Shown here: in pieces, positions 44,282 through 53,583 of the stretch
Numbering within the stretch: the first letter of the stretch is position 1
Layout of the letters: each line of letters begins with the position of its first letter
NCBI RefSeq assembly: GCF_019710745.1
Contig: NZ_JAHKJW010000004.1
Coordinates: 62,001-126,000, forward strand
Direction of reading: 5' to 3'
Length of the DNA: 64,000 bases
From: Streptomyces beigongshangae
Lineage (GTDB): Bacteria; Actinomycetota; Actinomycetes; Streptomycetales; Streptomycetaceae
Translations under genes and position numbers: made by a program
The notes under the pieces: generated by a model
What the model was told of the DNA's origin: nothing
What the model saw: the letters and a program-made list of their open reading frames with translations, nothing else
Database searches by the model: none

Positions 44282-45327
44282 TCCCTCTCCGGCCAGTCCA
44301 GCAGCCGCGCCCCGATGACCGCCGTCTGCAGTGTGTACCGGTGGACCGGGTCCGCCGGGTTCGCCCCGGTCAGCTTGTGGATGCGCTCCAGCCGGTAGGT
44401 GAGCGCGCGGACGCTCAGTGACAGCCGCCGGGCGGCCTCCGCGGCGACACAGCCCGCGTCGAAGTACACCGTGAGGGTGTCGAGGAGCGGCCCGGCGCCG
44501 CCCCGCGCCGCGCGCAGCGGCCCGAGCGCGCTGACCACCAGGTCGGCCATGGCCTGCCGGTCCCGGGTGAGCACCGGGTAGACGAGCAGGTCGGCGGAGC
44601 GCAGCACGGGGGTGTCGAACTCCAGGCGCTCCGCCAGGGCGAGGGCGTTCAGGGCCTCCTCGTAGGACTGGACGACCCCGCCGGGTCCGGGCTGGGAACG
44701 GCCGATGGCGACCTGCCCGCCGTCGGTGGCCGCGTACGCCTGCTTGGCGAAGAAGGAGAGCACGTCGTCCTGGTCGCCGGGGGCGATGCACACCAGCCGT
44801 CCGTCCTTGGTGGTCACGAGGATGCTGCGGTCGCCGAACCTGGCGAACAGCGCACGCTCCACCTCGCGGGGCACCGCGTCCCCTTCGTCGTAACCCGTCC
44901 CGCCCCGTGCCACGGCGACGGCGTGCGCGTGCGAGAGGCGCAGCCCGAAGCGTTCGGCGCGCTCGGCGAGCAGGCCGAGATCGCTGCGGCCGTGCAGCAG
45001 GTCGTCGATGAACTCCCGGCGGGCCGCCTCCTCCTGGCGCACGGCGAGCAGTTGGGCCCGTTCGTAGCCCTCGGCGAAGGCGTCGACGGCCTGCTCGACG
45101 GCGGCGAGCGTGTTCTCACCGGCCGTGGTGGGCCAGTGCACACGGGCCGCGGTGAGGTGCGCGCCGACCAGGGCACGCAGTCCGAACCCCGCCTCGGCGG
45201 CCCGCTCGCCCAGAGCCCGGCGGGAGTCGAGCTCGTCACGGGTCAGCCGGCGACCGGTCGCGGAGGCGTCGGCGAGGATGCGCGCGTACCCGTCCAGGTA
45301 CTCCTCGGGTATGTCCCGCCCCGCCAT
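44275..45327 (-). CDS. PucR/CdaR-family regulator
   Basis: 350 residues. The N-terminal half is a RsbRD/PucR-type helical domain, the middle a GGDEF-like sensor region, and the C-terminal 55 residues the PucR HTH_30 (LLDTLTVYFDAGCVAAEAARRLSLSVRALTYRLERIHKLTG). The ATG gives MAGRDIPEEYL with GGGGGAG upstream. Targets unknown; the upstream spacer has two copies of a 17-bp palindrome. Confidence 0.88.
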   Translation of the reverse strand: MAGRDIPEEYLDGYARILADASATGRRLTRDELDSRRALGERAAEAGFGLRALVGAHLTAARVHWPTTAGENTLAAVEQAVDAFAEGYERAQLLAVRQEEAARREFIDDLLHGRSDLGLLAERAERFGLRLSHAHAVAVARGGTGYDEGDAVPREVERALFARFGDRSILVTTKDGRLVCIAPGDQDDVLSFFAKQAYAATDGGQVAIGRSQPGPGGVVQSYEEALNALALAERLEFDTPVLRSADLLVYPVLTRDRQAMADLVVSALGPLRAARGGAGPLLDTLTVYFDAGCVAAEAARRLSLSVRALTYRLERIHKLTGANPADPVHRYTLQTAVIGARLLDWPERDF

Positions 45328-45833
45328 GCGCTCCCCCGGTTTCTCGATGAGCCGTCCCCGTCTTTCTAGCGCATGCGCGGGGAGAGCGGTGGAGCGAGGA
45401 CGGGGGTCGCTGCCGGGACGCGGCAGATGCGTGGAAGGCGGCGGTGCTCCTCGGCACGAAGGACACGAGGGACACGAAGGAGGGGGAGGCGGACGGGGGG
45501 CGGGGCCCCGGTGCCGGACGCCGACCGACGGCGTCCGGTACCGGGACCCCTCTCCGTCCCCCGTGGCTCCCCCGTGGTTCCCCCGTGGCTCCCCCGTTTT
45601 CGCCCGGTCATCGTGCCCCGGGGCCGCCGCCCACCGCACTGCCGGTTCCCGGCAGTCTTCATGCGCTCCCGATGCCGGACGGTGCGCAGGGTTCCGCAGC
45701 GGCCCGAAGCCTGTGACGACACGGCATCAAGAAGGCGTAAAGACTGCCGGGAACCGGCAATGGGCTCATATGTACGAACCTGACACAATGCGGTCGTCCC
45801 TAGGTGAACGGCACGGACGAGGAGGCGGACCGG
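45328..45833. other. Intergenic region between PucR and NfeD genes, repeat-rich
   Basis: 506 bp without a supportable gene. It contains three 9-bp units CACGARGGA (45455-45481), three 12-bp units CCCCCGTGGCTC (about 45557-45597), and a long inverted pair of palindromes (45638-45761). The last 70 bp hold the promoter of the NfeD gene. Confidence 0.7.
45638..45761. promoter_or_regulatory. Two copies of a palindrome in inverted orientation, candidate operator pair
   Basis: ACTGCCGGTTCCCGGCAGTC (45638-45657) and its inverse (45742-45761) are 104 bp apart. Each is itself a palindrome (CTGCCGG-TTC-CCGGCAG), the second with one changed base. Two such sites could bind a dimeric regulator and loop the DNA between the divergent PucR and NfeD promoters. 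Confidence 0.5.
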
Positions 45834-46349
45834 ATGACGTGGTTTCTGGGTCTCGGCATCGCTGGTGTCGTCGTGCTGCTCCTGGCGCTGGTCTTCGACG
45901 GCGTTCTGGAAGGGGTGTCCGGCGGGGCCGGCTTCCTGGACGGCCTCTTCGACGGGCTGCTGTCGCTGCCGGTCATCGCCGGATTCGTGTCGATGCTCGG
46001 CTTCGGCGGGGCGCTGGTGCTCGGTACGACCGGACTCGGAGCCGGCTCCGCCACCGCGGCGGGGGTCGGTGCCGGAGCCGGCGCGGGCTGGCTGACCTGG
46101 CGGTTCAGCCGGGCCCTGATGCGCGACGATCCGTCCGCCACGCCGCGCGGCACCGACCTCGTCGGCAGTCCGGGCTCCGTCGTCACCGCGATCCCGCCCG
46201 ACGGCTACGGCGAGGTGCTCGTGCACCTGGCCGGCCAGCCGGTCAAACTCGCGGCGAGGAGTCCCGAGGCCGTGGCCCGGGGCACCGAGATCTGGGTCGA
46301 GGAGTCCCTGTCACCGACATCGGTGGCGGTCCGCCCGGTCCGGCGCTGA
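45834..46349 (+). CDS. NfeD-like membrane protein
   Basis: 171 residues: three hydrophobic segments (residues 3-22, 30-50, 52-90, the last with Gly/Ala-rich AGVGAGAGAG), then an OB-like soluble domain of about 70 residues (GSPGSVVTAIPPDGYGEVLVHLAGQPVKLAARSPEAVARGTEIWVEE). NfeD short forms are encoded next to flotillin genes and help organise membrane domains. The ATG at 45834 follows GAGGAGG; it is 209 bp upstream of the flotillin gene. Confidence 0.88.
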   Translation: MTWFLGLGIAGVVVLLLALVFDGVLEGVSGGAGFLDGLFDGLLSLPVIAGFVSMLGFGGALVLGTTGLGAGSATAAGVGAGAGAGWLTWRFSRALMRDDPSATPRGTDLVGSPGSVVTAIPPDGYGEVLVHLAGQPVKLAARSPEAVARGTEIWVEESLSPTSVAVRPVRR

Positions 46350-46380
46350 GACACGACGCCGACATGGCGCCACCGTCCCG

Positions 46381-46468
46381 CCCAGCCCAGCCCAGCCCAG
46401 CCCGGCCCAGCCCATCCCGGCCCAGCTCAGCAAAGTCCCGCCCAGCAAAGCCCCGCCCAGCCCAGCAC
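46381..46468. repeat. Pentanucleotide repeat (CCCAG)
   Basis: About 88 bp of CCCAG units with scattered changes in the spacer between NfeD and flotillin genes. Confidence 0.9.
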
Positions 46469-46558
46469 ATCTGTCGTGAGCGTGCCGCCGCACCGTGGGC
46501 GTCCGCCGAACGGCCCGTACCGATCCGCCGCCCGGGGGGTGGCAAGGGGGAACCCATC

Positions 46559-47992
46559 ATGAGTCCCGTGCTCGTCGCGGTCGTGGGAGTCGTCGTACTC
46601 CTCGTCCTGCTCGCACTCGTCGTCGTCACCCGCTACAAGGTGGCCGGGCCCAGCCAGGCGTTCATCGTCACCGGCCGGCGCGGCAAGAAGTCCACCGACC
46701 CGGACACCGGCCGGGTGTTCACCGACAACAGCGGACAGAAGGTCGTGGTCGGCGGCGGTGTCTTCGTCGTGCCGTTCGTCCAGCAGAAGTTCACCCTCGA
46801 CCTGTCCAGCCGGCACATCCCCATCTCGGTGCGCGGGGCCGTCACGCTGCGCGGTGTGAAGGCGAACCTCGAAGGCGTCGCCATCGTCAAGGTCGGCGGC
46901 ACCGAGGACTCCATCCGCGCCGCGGCCCAGCGCTTCCTGATGCAGCAGGACGGCATCGTCGGCTTCACCCAGGAGGTCCTCTCCGGCGCGCTGCGTTCCA
47001 TCGTGGGCCGGATGTCGGTGGAGGACATCATCCGGGACCGTGCCGCGTTCGCCGGACAGGTCGCGGAGGAGGCCGAGGCCAGCCTGTCCGGGCAGGGCCT
47101 GGTGCTCGACGCCTTCCAGATCCAGGACATCACCACCGAGGGCTCCTACCTGGAGGACCTCGGCCGTCCCGAGGCCGCCCGCGCCCGGCAGGAGGCCGAC
47201 ATCGCGGAGGCGGTGGCCCGGCGCGCCGCCGAGCAGGCCCGCCTGAAGGCCGAGGAGGAGATCGCGGTCGCCCAGCGGACGTTCGCGCTCAAGACCGCCG
47301 AGATCCAGGCCGAGACGGACGAGGCGGCGGCCCGGGCCGCCGCGGCCGGTCCGCTGGCCCAGGCGGCGCGCAGCCAGGAGGTCCTCGCCGAGCAGGAGAA
47401 GGTCGCCCAGCGGCAGGCCGCGCTGACCGACCGCGAGCTGGACACCAAGGTCCGCAAGCCCGCCGACGCCGCCCGCTACCAGGCCGAGCAGGAGGCCGAG
47501 GCCCGCCGGGTCGCCCTGGTCAAGCAGGCCGAGGCGGACGCGCAGCGCTCCAGGCTGACCGGTGAGGGCGAGAAGGCGCACCGTGCCGCGCTCGCCGACG
47601 CCGTACGCATCGAGGGCGAGGCCGAGGCCGCCGCCATCGCGGCGAAGGGCTCCGCCGAGGCCGAGGCGATGCACAAGAAGGCCGACGCGTTCTCCCGGTA
47701 CGGCGACGCGGCCGTGCTGCAGATGCTCGTCGAGGTGCTGCCGCAGGTCGTCGCGAAGGCGTCCGAGCCGCTCAGCGCGGTGGACAAGATGACGGTGATC
47801 TCGACGGACGGGGCGAGCCAGTTGTCCCGCACGGTCGCGGACAACGTCGCCCAGGGGATCGAGCTGCTCGGCTCCACGACGGGGGTCGACCTGCCCGGCC
47901 TGCTCCGCAGGATCACGGCCCCGGCGGCCACACCGGACCCGGCGGCCACACCGGCCCCGCCCGCCGGCGGCAAGGTCGAGGTGACCGACTGA
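46559..47992 (+). CDS. Flotillin/SPFH-domain protein
   Basis: 477 residues: one N-terminal membrane helix (VLVAVVGVVVLLVLLALVVV), an SPFH domain (about 30-200, with RGAVTLRGVKANLEGVAIVKVGG and ITTEGSYLEDLGRPEAAR), then a long coiled coil of Ala/Glu repeats (about 200-400) and a Pro/Ala tail. Flotillins assemble on the membrane and define lipid domains. The NfeD gene upstream supports the call. The frame is open far upstream, but only this ATG precedes the membrane helix. Confidence 0.93.
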   Translation: MSPVLVAVVGVVVLLVLLALVVVTRYKVAGPSQAFIVTGRRGKKSTDPDTGRVFTDNSGQKVVVGGGVFVVPFVQQKFTLDLSSRHIPISVRGAVTLRGVKANLEGVAIVKVGGTEDSIRAAAQRFLMQQDGIVGFTQEVLSGALRSIVGRMSVEDIIRDRAAFAGQVAEEAEASLSGQGLVLDAFQIQDITTEGSYLEDLGRPEAARARQEADIAEAVARRAAEQARLKAEEEIAVAQRTFALKTAEIQAETDEAAARAAAAGPLAQAARSQEVLAEQEKVAQRQAALTDRELDTKVRKPADAARYQAEQEAEARRVALVKQAEADAQRSRLTGEGEKAHRAALADAVRIEGEAEAAAIAAKGSAEAEAMHKKADAFSRYGDAAVLQMLVEVLPQVVAKASEPLSAVDKMTVISTDGASQLSRTVADNVAQGIELLGSTTGVDLPGLLRRITAPAATPDPAATPAPPAGGKVEVTD

Positions 47993-48138
47993 CGGGACGG
48001 CGTTCCGTCCGCGGTCCGGTCGCGGCCGGTCGCGCGGGGAACCGCGCGACCAGCCCCGCTGGGCTGCGGACGGGACGTCTCGCAGCCCGCCGTAGGGTGA
48101 ACGCGACACATGGATCGAGACCGGACAGGGGACCAGTC

Positions 48139-48624
48139 ATGGGCAGTCCACGCATGAGCAGTACGCCGTTGCCGGGGATCGGGGTGCGGTACGACCTGAC
48201 GACCCGTGAGCAGCGTCGACTCTCCGTGGTCGCGCACCGCGACGGTGGCCGGACGCTGAGCGCGTACCGCAAGGACGACCCGGACGCCTGCGCCCTCTCC
48301 GTCCGGCTCTCCGCGGGGGAGTCGGCAGCGCTGATCGACGCGCTGATGCCCGACCACCACAGCCCCAGCCTGCTGTCCACGACCGAGCTGGGCCTGGTGG
48401 CCGAGCGCATCGAGCTGTCGTCGGTCTCGCACTGGAACGGCCGGCTGCTGGGTGAGACGTGCATGCGTACCGAGACCGGTGTGTCGATCGTCGCCGTACT
48501 GCGCAGGGCCGAGGCCATCCCCTCGCCGGCACCGGACTTCCGGCTGGCCGGCGGGGACACCCTGATCGTGATCGGCACCCGCGAGGGCGTGGAGTCGGCC
48601 GCGACCATACTCGGAAGGGAGTGA
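48139..48624 (+). CDS. Cation/proton antiporter regulatory subunit (KhtT-like)
   Basis: 161 residues. The N-terminal half (PLPGIGVRYDLTTREQRRLSVVAHRDGGRTLSAYR) is the KhtT-type domain and the last 80 residues are a TrkA-C/RCK_C domain (VSHWNGRLLGETCMRTETGVSIVAVLRR...RLAGGDTLIVIGTREGVES). It binds a nucleotide or metabolite and gates the adjacent antiporter, 3 bp downstream. KhtT in Bacillus senses methylglyoxal or pH. Confidence 0.9.
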   Translation: MGSPRMSSTPLPGIGVRYDLTTREQRRLSVVAHRDGGRTLSAYRKDDPDACALSVRLSAGESAALIDALMPDHHSPSLLSTTELGLVAERIELSSVSHWNGRLLGETCMRTETGVSIVAVLRRAEAIPSPAPDFRLAGGDTLIVIGTREGVESAATILGRE

Positions 48625-48627
48625 CAC

Positions 48628-49860
48628 GTGCACTCGTCCGCGGTCTTCTTGATCGAGTTCGGCGCCATCATCCTCGGTCTCGGGCTGCTCGGCCGGTTCG
48701 CCGGACGTTTTCAGTTCTCACCGATCCCGCTCTACCTGCTGGCGGGGCTGGCGTTCGGCGAGGGCGGGCTGCTGCCGCTGGGCACCAGTGAGGAGTTCGT
48801 CGCGATCGGCGCCGAGATCGGCGTCATCCTGCTGCTGCTCATGCTCGGCCTGGAGTACACGGCGACCGACCTGGTCTCCAACCTCAAGACCCAGTACCCG
48901 GCCGGTCTGGTGGACGCCGCGCTGAACGCCCTGCCGGGCGCGGCGATGGCACTGCTGCTCGGCTGGGGCCCGGTGGCCGCCGTCGTCCTCGCCGGTGTCA
49001 CCTGGATCTCCTCCTCCGGTGTCATCGCCAAGGTCCTCGGCGACCTGGGGCGGCTCGGCAACCGCGAGACGCCGGTGATCCTGAGCATCCTGGTCCTCGA
49101 AGACCTCTCGATGGCGGTCTACCTGCCGATCATCACCGCCCTGCTGGCCGGTGCCGGTCTGGCGGCGGGCAGTGCCACGCTCGCCATCGCGCTCGGCGTC
49201 GCCGGGCTCGTCCTCGTCGTCGCGGTGCGCTACGGGCGGCACATCTCCCGCTTCGTCTCCAGCGACGACCCCGAGAAGCTCCTGCTGGTGGTGCTGGGCC
49301 TGACCCTGCTGGTCGCCGGTGTGGCGCAGCAGCTCCAGGTGTCGGCGGCCGTGGGCGCGTTCCTGGTCGGCATCGCGCTGTCCGGGGAGGTGGCCGAGGG
49401 GGCGCACGGGCTCCTCTCGCCGCTGCGGGACCTGTTCGCGGCGGTGTTCTTCGTCTTCTTCGGGCTGCACACCGATCCGGCGAGCATCCCGCCCGTGCTG
49501 CTGCCCGCGCTGGCGCTGGCCGTCGTCACGGCCGGTACGAAGATCGCCACGGGGTACTGGGCCGCCAAGCGGGCGGGGATCTCGGAGAAGGGGCGGTGGC
49601 GGGCCGGCGGTACGTTGGTGGCCCGTGGCGAGTTCTCCATCGTGATCGCCGGGCTGGCCGTCACGTCGGGCATCGAGCCGAGGCTGGGGCCGCTGGCGAC
49701 GGCGTACGTGCTGATCCTGGTCATCGTGGGCCCGCTGACCGCGCGGTACGCGGAGCCGGTGGCGACGTGGGCGCTCGGGCGGTCGCGGGGGGCCGCGCCC
49801 ACGCCCGCGGAGCGGGAGCCGGACCTGGTCCCCAGCACGGACGCGCCCGCGGAGAAGTAG
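48628..49860 (+). CDS. CPA2-family cation/proton antiporter (KhtU-like)
   Basis: 410 residues and about twelve membrane helices with the CPA2 features EIGVILLLLMLGLEY and LVARGEFSIVIAGLA. It exchanges K+ or Na+ for protons across the membrane. GTG start, directly after the KhtT-like gene, so the two form one transcription unit. The C-terminal cytoplasmic tail is short and lacks its own RCK domain, consistent with a separate regulatory subunit. Confidence 0.93.
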   Translation: MHSSAVFLIEFGAIILGLGLLGRFAGRFQFSPIPLYLLAGLAFGEGGLLPLGTSEEFVAIGAEIGVILLLLMLGLEYTATDLVSNLKTQYPAGLVDAALNALPGAAMALLLGWGPVAAVVLAGVTWISSSGVIAKVLGDLGRLGNRETPVILSILVLEDLSMAVYLPIITALLAGAGLAAGSATLAIALGVAGLVLVVAVRYGRHISRFVSSDDPEKLLLVVLGLTLLVAGVAQQLQVSAAVGAFLVGIALSGEVAEGAHGLLSPLRDLFAAVFFVFFGLHTDPASIPPVLLPALALAVVTAGTKIATGYWAAKRAGISEKGRWRAGGTLVARGEFSIVIAGLAVTSGIEPRLGPLATAYVLILVIVGPLTARYAEPVATWALGRSRGAAPTPAEREPDLVPSTDAPAEK

Positions 49861-50108
49861 GCCGGGTCCAGGGCAGGGACAGGGGCAGGGGCCGGGTTCA
49901 CGCCCGCTCCCGGCCCCGGCCGGCGCCGGGCGTGGCGGCGCGGTGGCCGGCCGCGCGACGTCTGTGGCCGCTCGCCCCGCGCAGTTCCCCGCGCCCCTGC
50001 GGGGCGCAGCCCCGTCCTCGGGGCGCGGGGAACTGCGCGGTCGGCCCCGCCGGGCCGTACCCGGCATACCGCCGGACGCGGCCCGGCGGTACGCCGGGTG
50101 CGGCCCGC

Positions 50109-50684
50109 TCAGACGCCGACGCCGAAGTCGGACGCGATGCCCGCCAGCCCGGACGCGTATCCCTGCCCCACCGCACGGAACTTCCACTCGGCCCCGTTGC
50201 GGTACAGCTCGCCGAAGATCATGGCCGTCTCCGTGGCCGCGTCCTCGGACAGGTCGTAGCGGGCGAGCTCCGCGCCGCCGGCCTGGTTGACGACGCGGAT
50301 GAACGCGTTGCGGACCTGTCCGAAGCTCTGCCCGCGGTTCTCGGCGTCGTGGATGGAGACCGGGAAGACGATCTTCGCGACCTCGGCGGGCACGGCCGCC
50401 AGGTCCACCTTGACCGACTCGTCGTCGCCCTCGCCCTCACCGGTGAGGTTGTCACCGGTGTGCTCGACCGAACCGTCCGGGCTCTTCAGGTTGTTGTAGA
50501 ACACGAAGTGCTGGTCCGAGAGGACCTTGCCCGACGCGTCGACCAGCAGCGCGGAGGCGTCGAGGTCGTAGTCGGTGCCCGTCGTGGTCCGCACGTCCCA
50601 GCCGAGGCCGACCAGCACGGCCGTCAGGCCCGGCGCCTCCTTGCTGAGCGAGACATTGCCGCCTTTGGACAGGGAAACTCCCAC
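50109..50684 (-). CDS. terD: TerD-family protein
   Basis: 191 residues with the TerD pattern: [70 protein letters not shown], the last with the acidic calcium sites. TerD proteins are calcium-binding and linked to tellurite resistance and stress. The ATG has CAAGGAGATC upstream. The promoter shares a motif with the Spo0M gene that follows on the same strand. Confidence 0.95.
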   Translation of the reverse strand: MGVSLSKGGNVSLSKEAPGLTAVLVGLGWDVRTTTGTDYDLDASALLVDASGKVLSDQHFVFYNNLKSPDGSVEHTGDNLTGEGEGDDESVKVDLAAVPAEVAKIVFPVSIHDAENRGQSFGQVRNAFIRVVNQAGGAELARYDLSEDAATETAMIFGELYRNGAEWKFRAVGQGYASGLAGIASDFGVGV

Positions 50685-50725
50685 GCTGATCTCCTTGTTG
50701 GTGAGGGCGTACGTCGTAGGAAAAA

Positions 50726-50741
50726 TCTACATCACTGTAGA
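50726..50741. promoter_or_regulatory. TCTACA-TCAC-TGTAGA motif upstream of terD
   Basis: Perfect 6-bp inverted repeat with a 4-bp centre, 42 bp upstream of terD. On the transcribed strand it lies within CCTTATTTTCTACAG, also found, nearly the same, upstream of the Spo0M gene. Confidence 0.6.
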
Positions 50742-50849
50742 AAATAAGGAAGGAGAGTGCGGAGACGGGACGTGACGGACCGGTGGCGGGCTCCCGTCAG
50801 CCCTTCGTCAGCCCTTCGTCGGCCCCCGGTCGGCCCCGTCAGGCCCCCG

Positions 50850-51842
50850 TCAGACCTCTTCGTCCTCTCCCTCTCCCTCTCCCTCTCCTTCGTCCTCGAA
50901 GAAGTCGCCCACCTCGTCCACGATCTCCGCCGCCACCAGGCCGCCCGCGACGCCGACGGCGAGACCCGCCGTGCCCACGGCGACCGACGGGCCGATGCCC
51001 GGCGCCGGCCGGTCGTGTCCGTACGCCGCGTCCGGGCCGTACGACTCCCGGTGCTCGACCAGCTGCCGGACCCAGCCGTCGACGACGGTGTTCCAGTCCT
51101 GGTGCGCGGCCCCCTCGTGGGGGACGGTGAACCTGGCCAGCGCGTCGCCCGGGGAGCCCGACGAGCCCGCCTCGCCCGAGGGGAACGGCGTGCCGCGCTT
51201 GTCGGCCTCCAGGACCACCTCCACGGCGGCCGGGGCGGCGAGGAAGGTCAGCTCGATCTCGTCGACCGCGTGGGCGTACGCCGGCGACGGGGTCAGCTCC
51301 AGCTCCTGGTAGAAGGGGAGTTGCTGGCCCGTACCGCCGATCCGGCCGTACTCCAGGTCCGCGGACCTGAAGCCGAAGCCGAGCTGCCCGAAGGCTTCCA
51401 GGACCGCCTCCTGCACGGGCCGGGGCGCCACACGCAGCCGGTCCAGGTCGCCCTTGTCCCTCGCGCCCGCCACCGAGAGCTCCGTACGCAGACCGAGGAC
51501 GATGCCCAGGTCCTGCCCGTACAGCTCGGTGACCGGCGTCTCCCACGGGAGCGCCACCTCGAACGGTACGGTCCGCTCCTCGCCCCCGCCGAGCCGGAAG
51601 CCGCCGCCGACGGTGAACCGCTCGAAGACGACCGCGCCCTCACTCTCCCCCTCGGCGTGCTCGGCCTCGACGCCCGCGACCAGTTCCAGCGTGATGTGCT
51701 CGATGCCGAAGTCCGCGTCACCGCCCTTGAGCCGGACCTCGCCCGACAGTGTGCCGCCGGGCAGCGCGGGGCCCGGGTCCAGGACCGTGTCCACCGTGGG
51801 GCCGCCCACGCCGAGTGATCCGAGCAGCCGTTTGAACACCAT
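50850..51842 (-). CDS. Spo0M-like sporulation-control protein (arrestin-like)
   Basis: 330 residues. The first 240 residues are the Spo0M/SpoOM domain (MVFKRLLGSLGVGGPTVDTVLDPGPALPGGTLSGEVRLKGGDADFGIEHITLELV), an arrestin-like beta-sandwich found across Bacillus and Streptomyces and linked to development. A hydrophobic stretch (SVAVGTAGLAVGVAGGLVAAEIV) and a repeated Glu/Gly tail (EDEGEGEGEGEDEEV) end the protein. It is upstream of terD on the same strand, but each has its own promoter motif. Confidence 0.88.
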   Translation of the reverse strand: MVFKRLLGSLGVGGPTVDTVLDPGPALPGGTLSGEVRLKGGDADFGIEHITLELVAGVEAEHAEGESEGAVVFERFTVGGGFRLGGGEERTVPFEVALPWETPVTELYGQDLGIVLGLRTELSVAGARDKGDLDRLRVAPRPVQEAVLEAFGQLGFGFRSADLEYGRIGGTGQQLPFYQELELTPSPAYAHAVDEIELTFLAAPAAVEVVLEADKRGTPFPSGEAGSSGSPGDALARFTVPHEGAAHQDWNTVVDGWVRQLVEHRESYGPDAAYGHDRPAPGIGPSVAVGTAGLAVGVAGGLVAAEIVDEVGDFFEDEGEGEGEGEDEEV

Positions 51843-51927
51843 GGAGAGGGTGACTCCTTCATGTGCGGTGGGCCCTGCCCACGTGTCTCCGCGTACCTCT
51901 GTGCGATTCTGTGTGCCCCTGCACACC

Positions 51928-51943
51928 TCTACGTACCTGTAGA
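51928..51943. promoter_or_regulatory. TCTACG-TACC-TGTAGA motif upstream of the Spo0M gene
   Basis: Same motif as at terD with one changed base in the left arm, 86 bp upstream of the Spo0M start. On the minus strand it reads CCTTAATCTTCTACAGGTACGTAGA. Confidence 0.6.
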
Positions 51944-52143
51944 AGATTAAGGGCGGCCGGTCGCACCGGATCCGGAACCCCCGCCGTCGCGGCCACCGGA
52001 CACCCCACTTTGCGATTCCTTTACACTGGCGGAAACGTGTGATGACGACGAAGGAGCAGCGGTTCCACCATGGGTGAACCTCCCAGTAGCAGCCGTGCCA
52101 TGTCCGGCCCGGGACGCGTGCGTACGGGAGCGGGGGTGGCGCG

Positions 52144-53583
52144 GTGACCGAGATCCTGCTGCTCCTGCTCGCCCTGTCGCTCACGCTTGCCTGCGCGCTG
52201 TTCGTCGCGGCCGAGTTCTCGCTGACCACCGTCGAGCGCGGTGATCTGGAACGGGCGGCCGAGGCGGGCGAGCGGGGCGCGGACGGCGCCCTGAAGGCCG
52301 TACGGAAGCTGACGTTCCAGCTGTCCGGTGCCCAGCTCGGCATCACCGTCACCTCCCTGGTGATCGGCATGCTCGCCGAGCCGTCGCTGGCCGTCCTCCT
52401 GGAAGGACCGCTGGAGGCGGCCGGCCTGGGCGGCGCGGCCTCGTCCGTGGCGACGGTCCTGGGCGTGGTGGTCTCCACCGTCGTCCTGATGGTCGTCGGC
52501 GAACTGGTGCCGAAGAACTGGGCGATCTCGCGGCCGCTGGCCGTCGCCAAGGTGGTCGCGGGACCGCAGCGCGCCTTCACGGCGGCGTTCGGCCCGTTCA
52601 TCCGCCACCTCAACAACACCGCGAACCGTTTCGTGCGCCGCTTCGGCCTGGAGCCCGCCGAGGAGCTGGCCGCGGCACGCGGCCCGGAGGAACTCGTCGC
52701 GCTGGCCCAGCACTCGGCCGCGCAGGGCGCGCTGGAGCCCGACTCCGCCGAGCTGTTCGTCCGTACGCTGCACCTGGGCGAGCTGACCGCCCAGAACGTG
52801 ATGACGCCGCGCGTGGACGTGCGGGCGCTGGAGGCGCACGCCACGGCCACCGACGCCGCCAACCTCACGTACGCGACCGGTCTGTCCCGCTTCCCGGTCT
52901 ACCGCGACACCCTGGACGAGGTCGTCGGCACGGTCCACATCCGTGACGTCCTGGCCCTGGAGCCCGGCAGGCGGGCCACGACCCCGGTCACCGAACTGGC
53001 CACGGCCCCGCTGCTGGTGCCGGACAGCCTGCCCGCCGACCGGCTCCTGGAGCGCATGCGCACGGCCGGCGCGATGGCCGTCGTCATCGACGAGTACGGC
53101 GGCACGGCGGGGGTGGCCACGGTGGAGGACATCGTGGAGGAGGTCGTCGGCGAGGTCCGCGACGAGCACGATCCCGTCGAGGTGCCCGACCTGCTGCCGG
53201 CGCCCGCCGCGCCGGACGGCCGCGCGGTCTGGGAGGCCGACGGCGGTGTACGGATCGACGAGCTGACCCGGATAGGCATGCGCGCCCCGGAGGGGCCGTA
53301 CGAGACGGTCGCCGGGCTGGTCGCCACCCGGCTCGCCCGCATCCCGGCCAAGGGCGACACCCTCGACCTGGACGGCTGGCGGCTGGACGTCCTCGACGTG
53401 GAGCACCACCGGGCCGACCGCGTCCGCATCACCGGCCCGGCCGGCGGACCGCCCGGGGGCCCAATCGACGGTCCGCCCGACGGTCCGCCCGGCGGACCGG
53501 TGCGTGAACCGGGCGGCGGTCACGGTCAGGGCGGCGGTCCGGACGACGGGTCCGTCCGCCGGAGCACGCGGGAGTCCCGATGA
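52144..53583 (+). CDS. CorC/HlyC-type CBS membrane protein (DUF21-CBS-CorC_C)
   Basis: 479 residues, GTG start: DUF21 membrane domain (about 1-190, four helices, with FQLSGAQLGITVTSL and GELVPKNWA), a CBS pair (about 205-345, NVMTPRVDVRAL... IDEYGGTAGVATVEDIVEEVVGEVRDEHD) and the CorC_HlyC domain (about 360-440). Members move or sense Mg2+/Co2+. The tail is a Gly-Pro-Pro-Asp repeat. The stop overlaps the start of a paralogue. Confidence 0.92.
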   Translation: MTEILLLLLALSLTLACALFVAAEFSLTTVERGDLERAAEAGERGADGALKAVRKLTFQLSGAQLGITVTSLVIGMLAEPSLAVLLEGPLEAAGLGGAASSVATVLGVVVSTVVLMVVGELVPKNWAISRPLAVAKVVAGPQRAFTAAFGPFIRHLNNTANRFVRRFGLEPAEELAAARGPEELVALAQHSAAQGALEPDSAELFVRTLHLGELTAQNVMTPRVDVRALEAHATATDAANLTYATGLSRFPVYRDTLDEVVGTVHIRDVLALEPGRRATTPVTELATAPLLVPDSLPADRLLERMRTAGAMAVVIDEYGGTAGVATVEDIVEEVVGEVRDEHDPVEVPDLLPAPAAPDGRAVWEADGGVRIDELTRIGMRAPEGPYETVAGLVATRLARIPAKGDTLDLDGWRLDVLDVEHHRADRVRITGPAGGPPGGPIDGPPDGPPGGPVREPGGGHGQGGGPDDGSVRRSTRESR

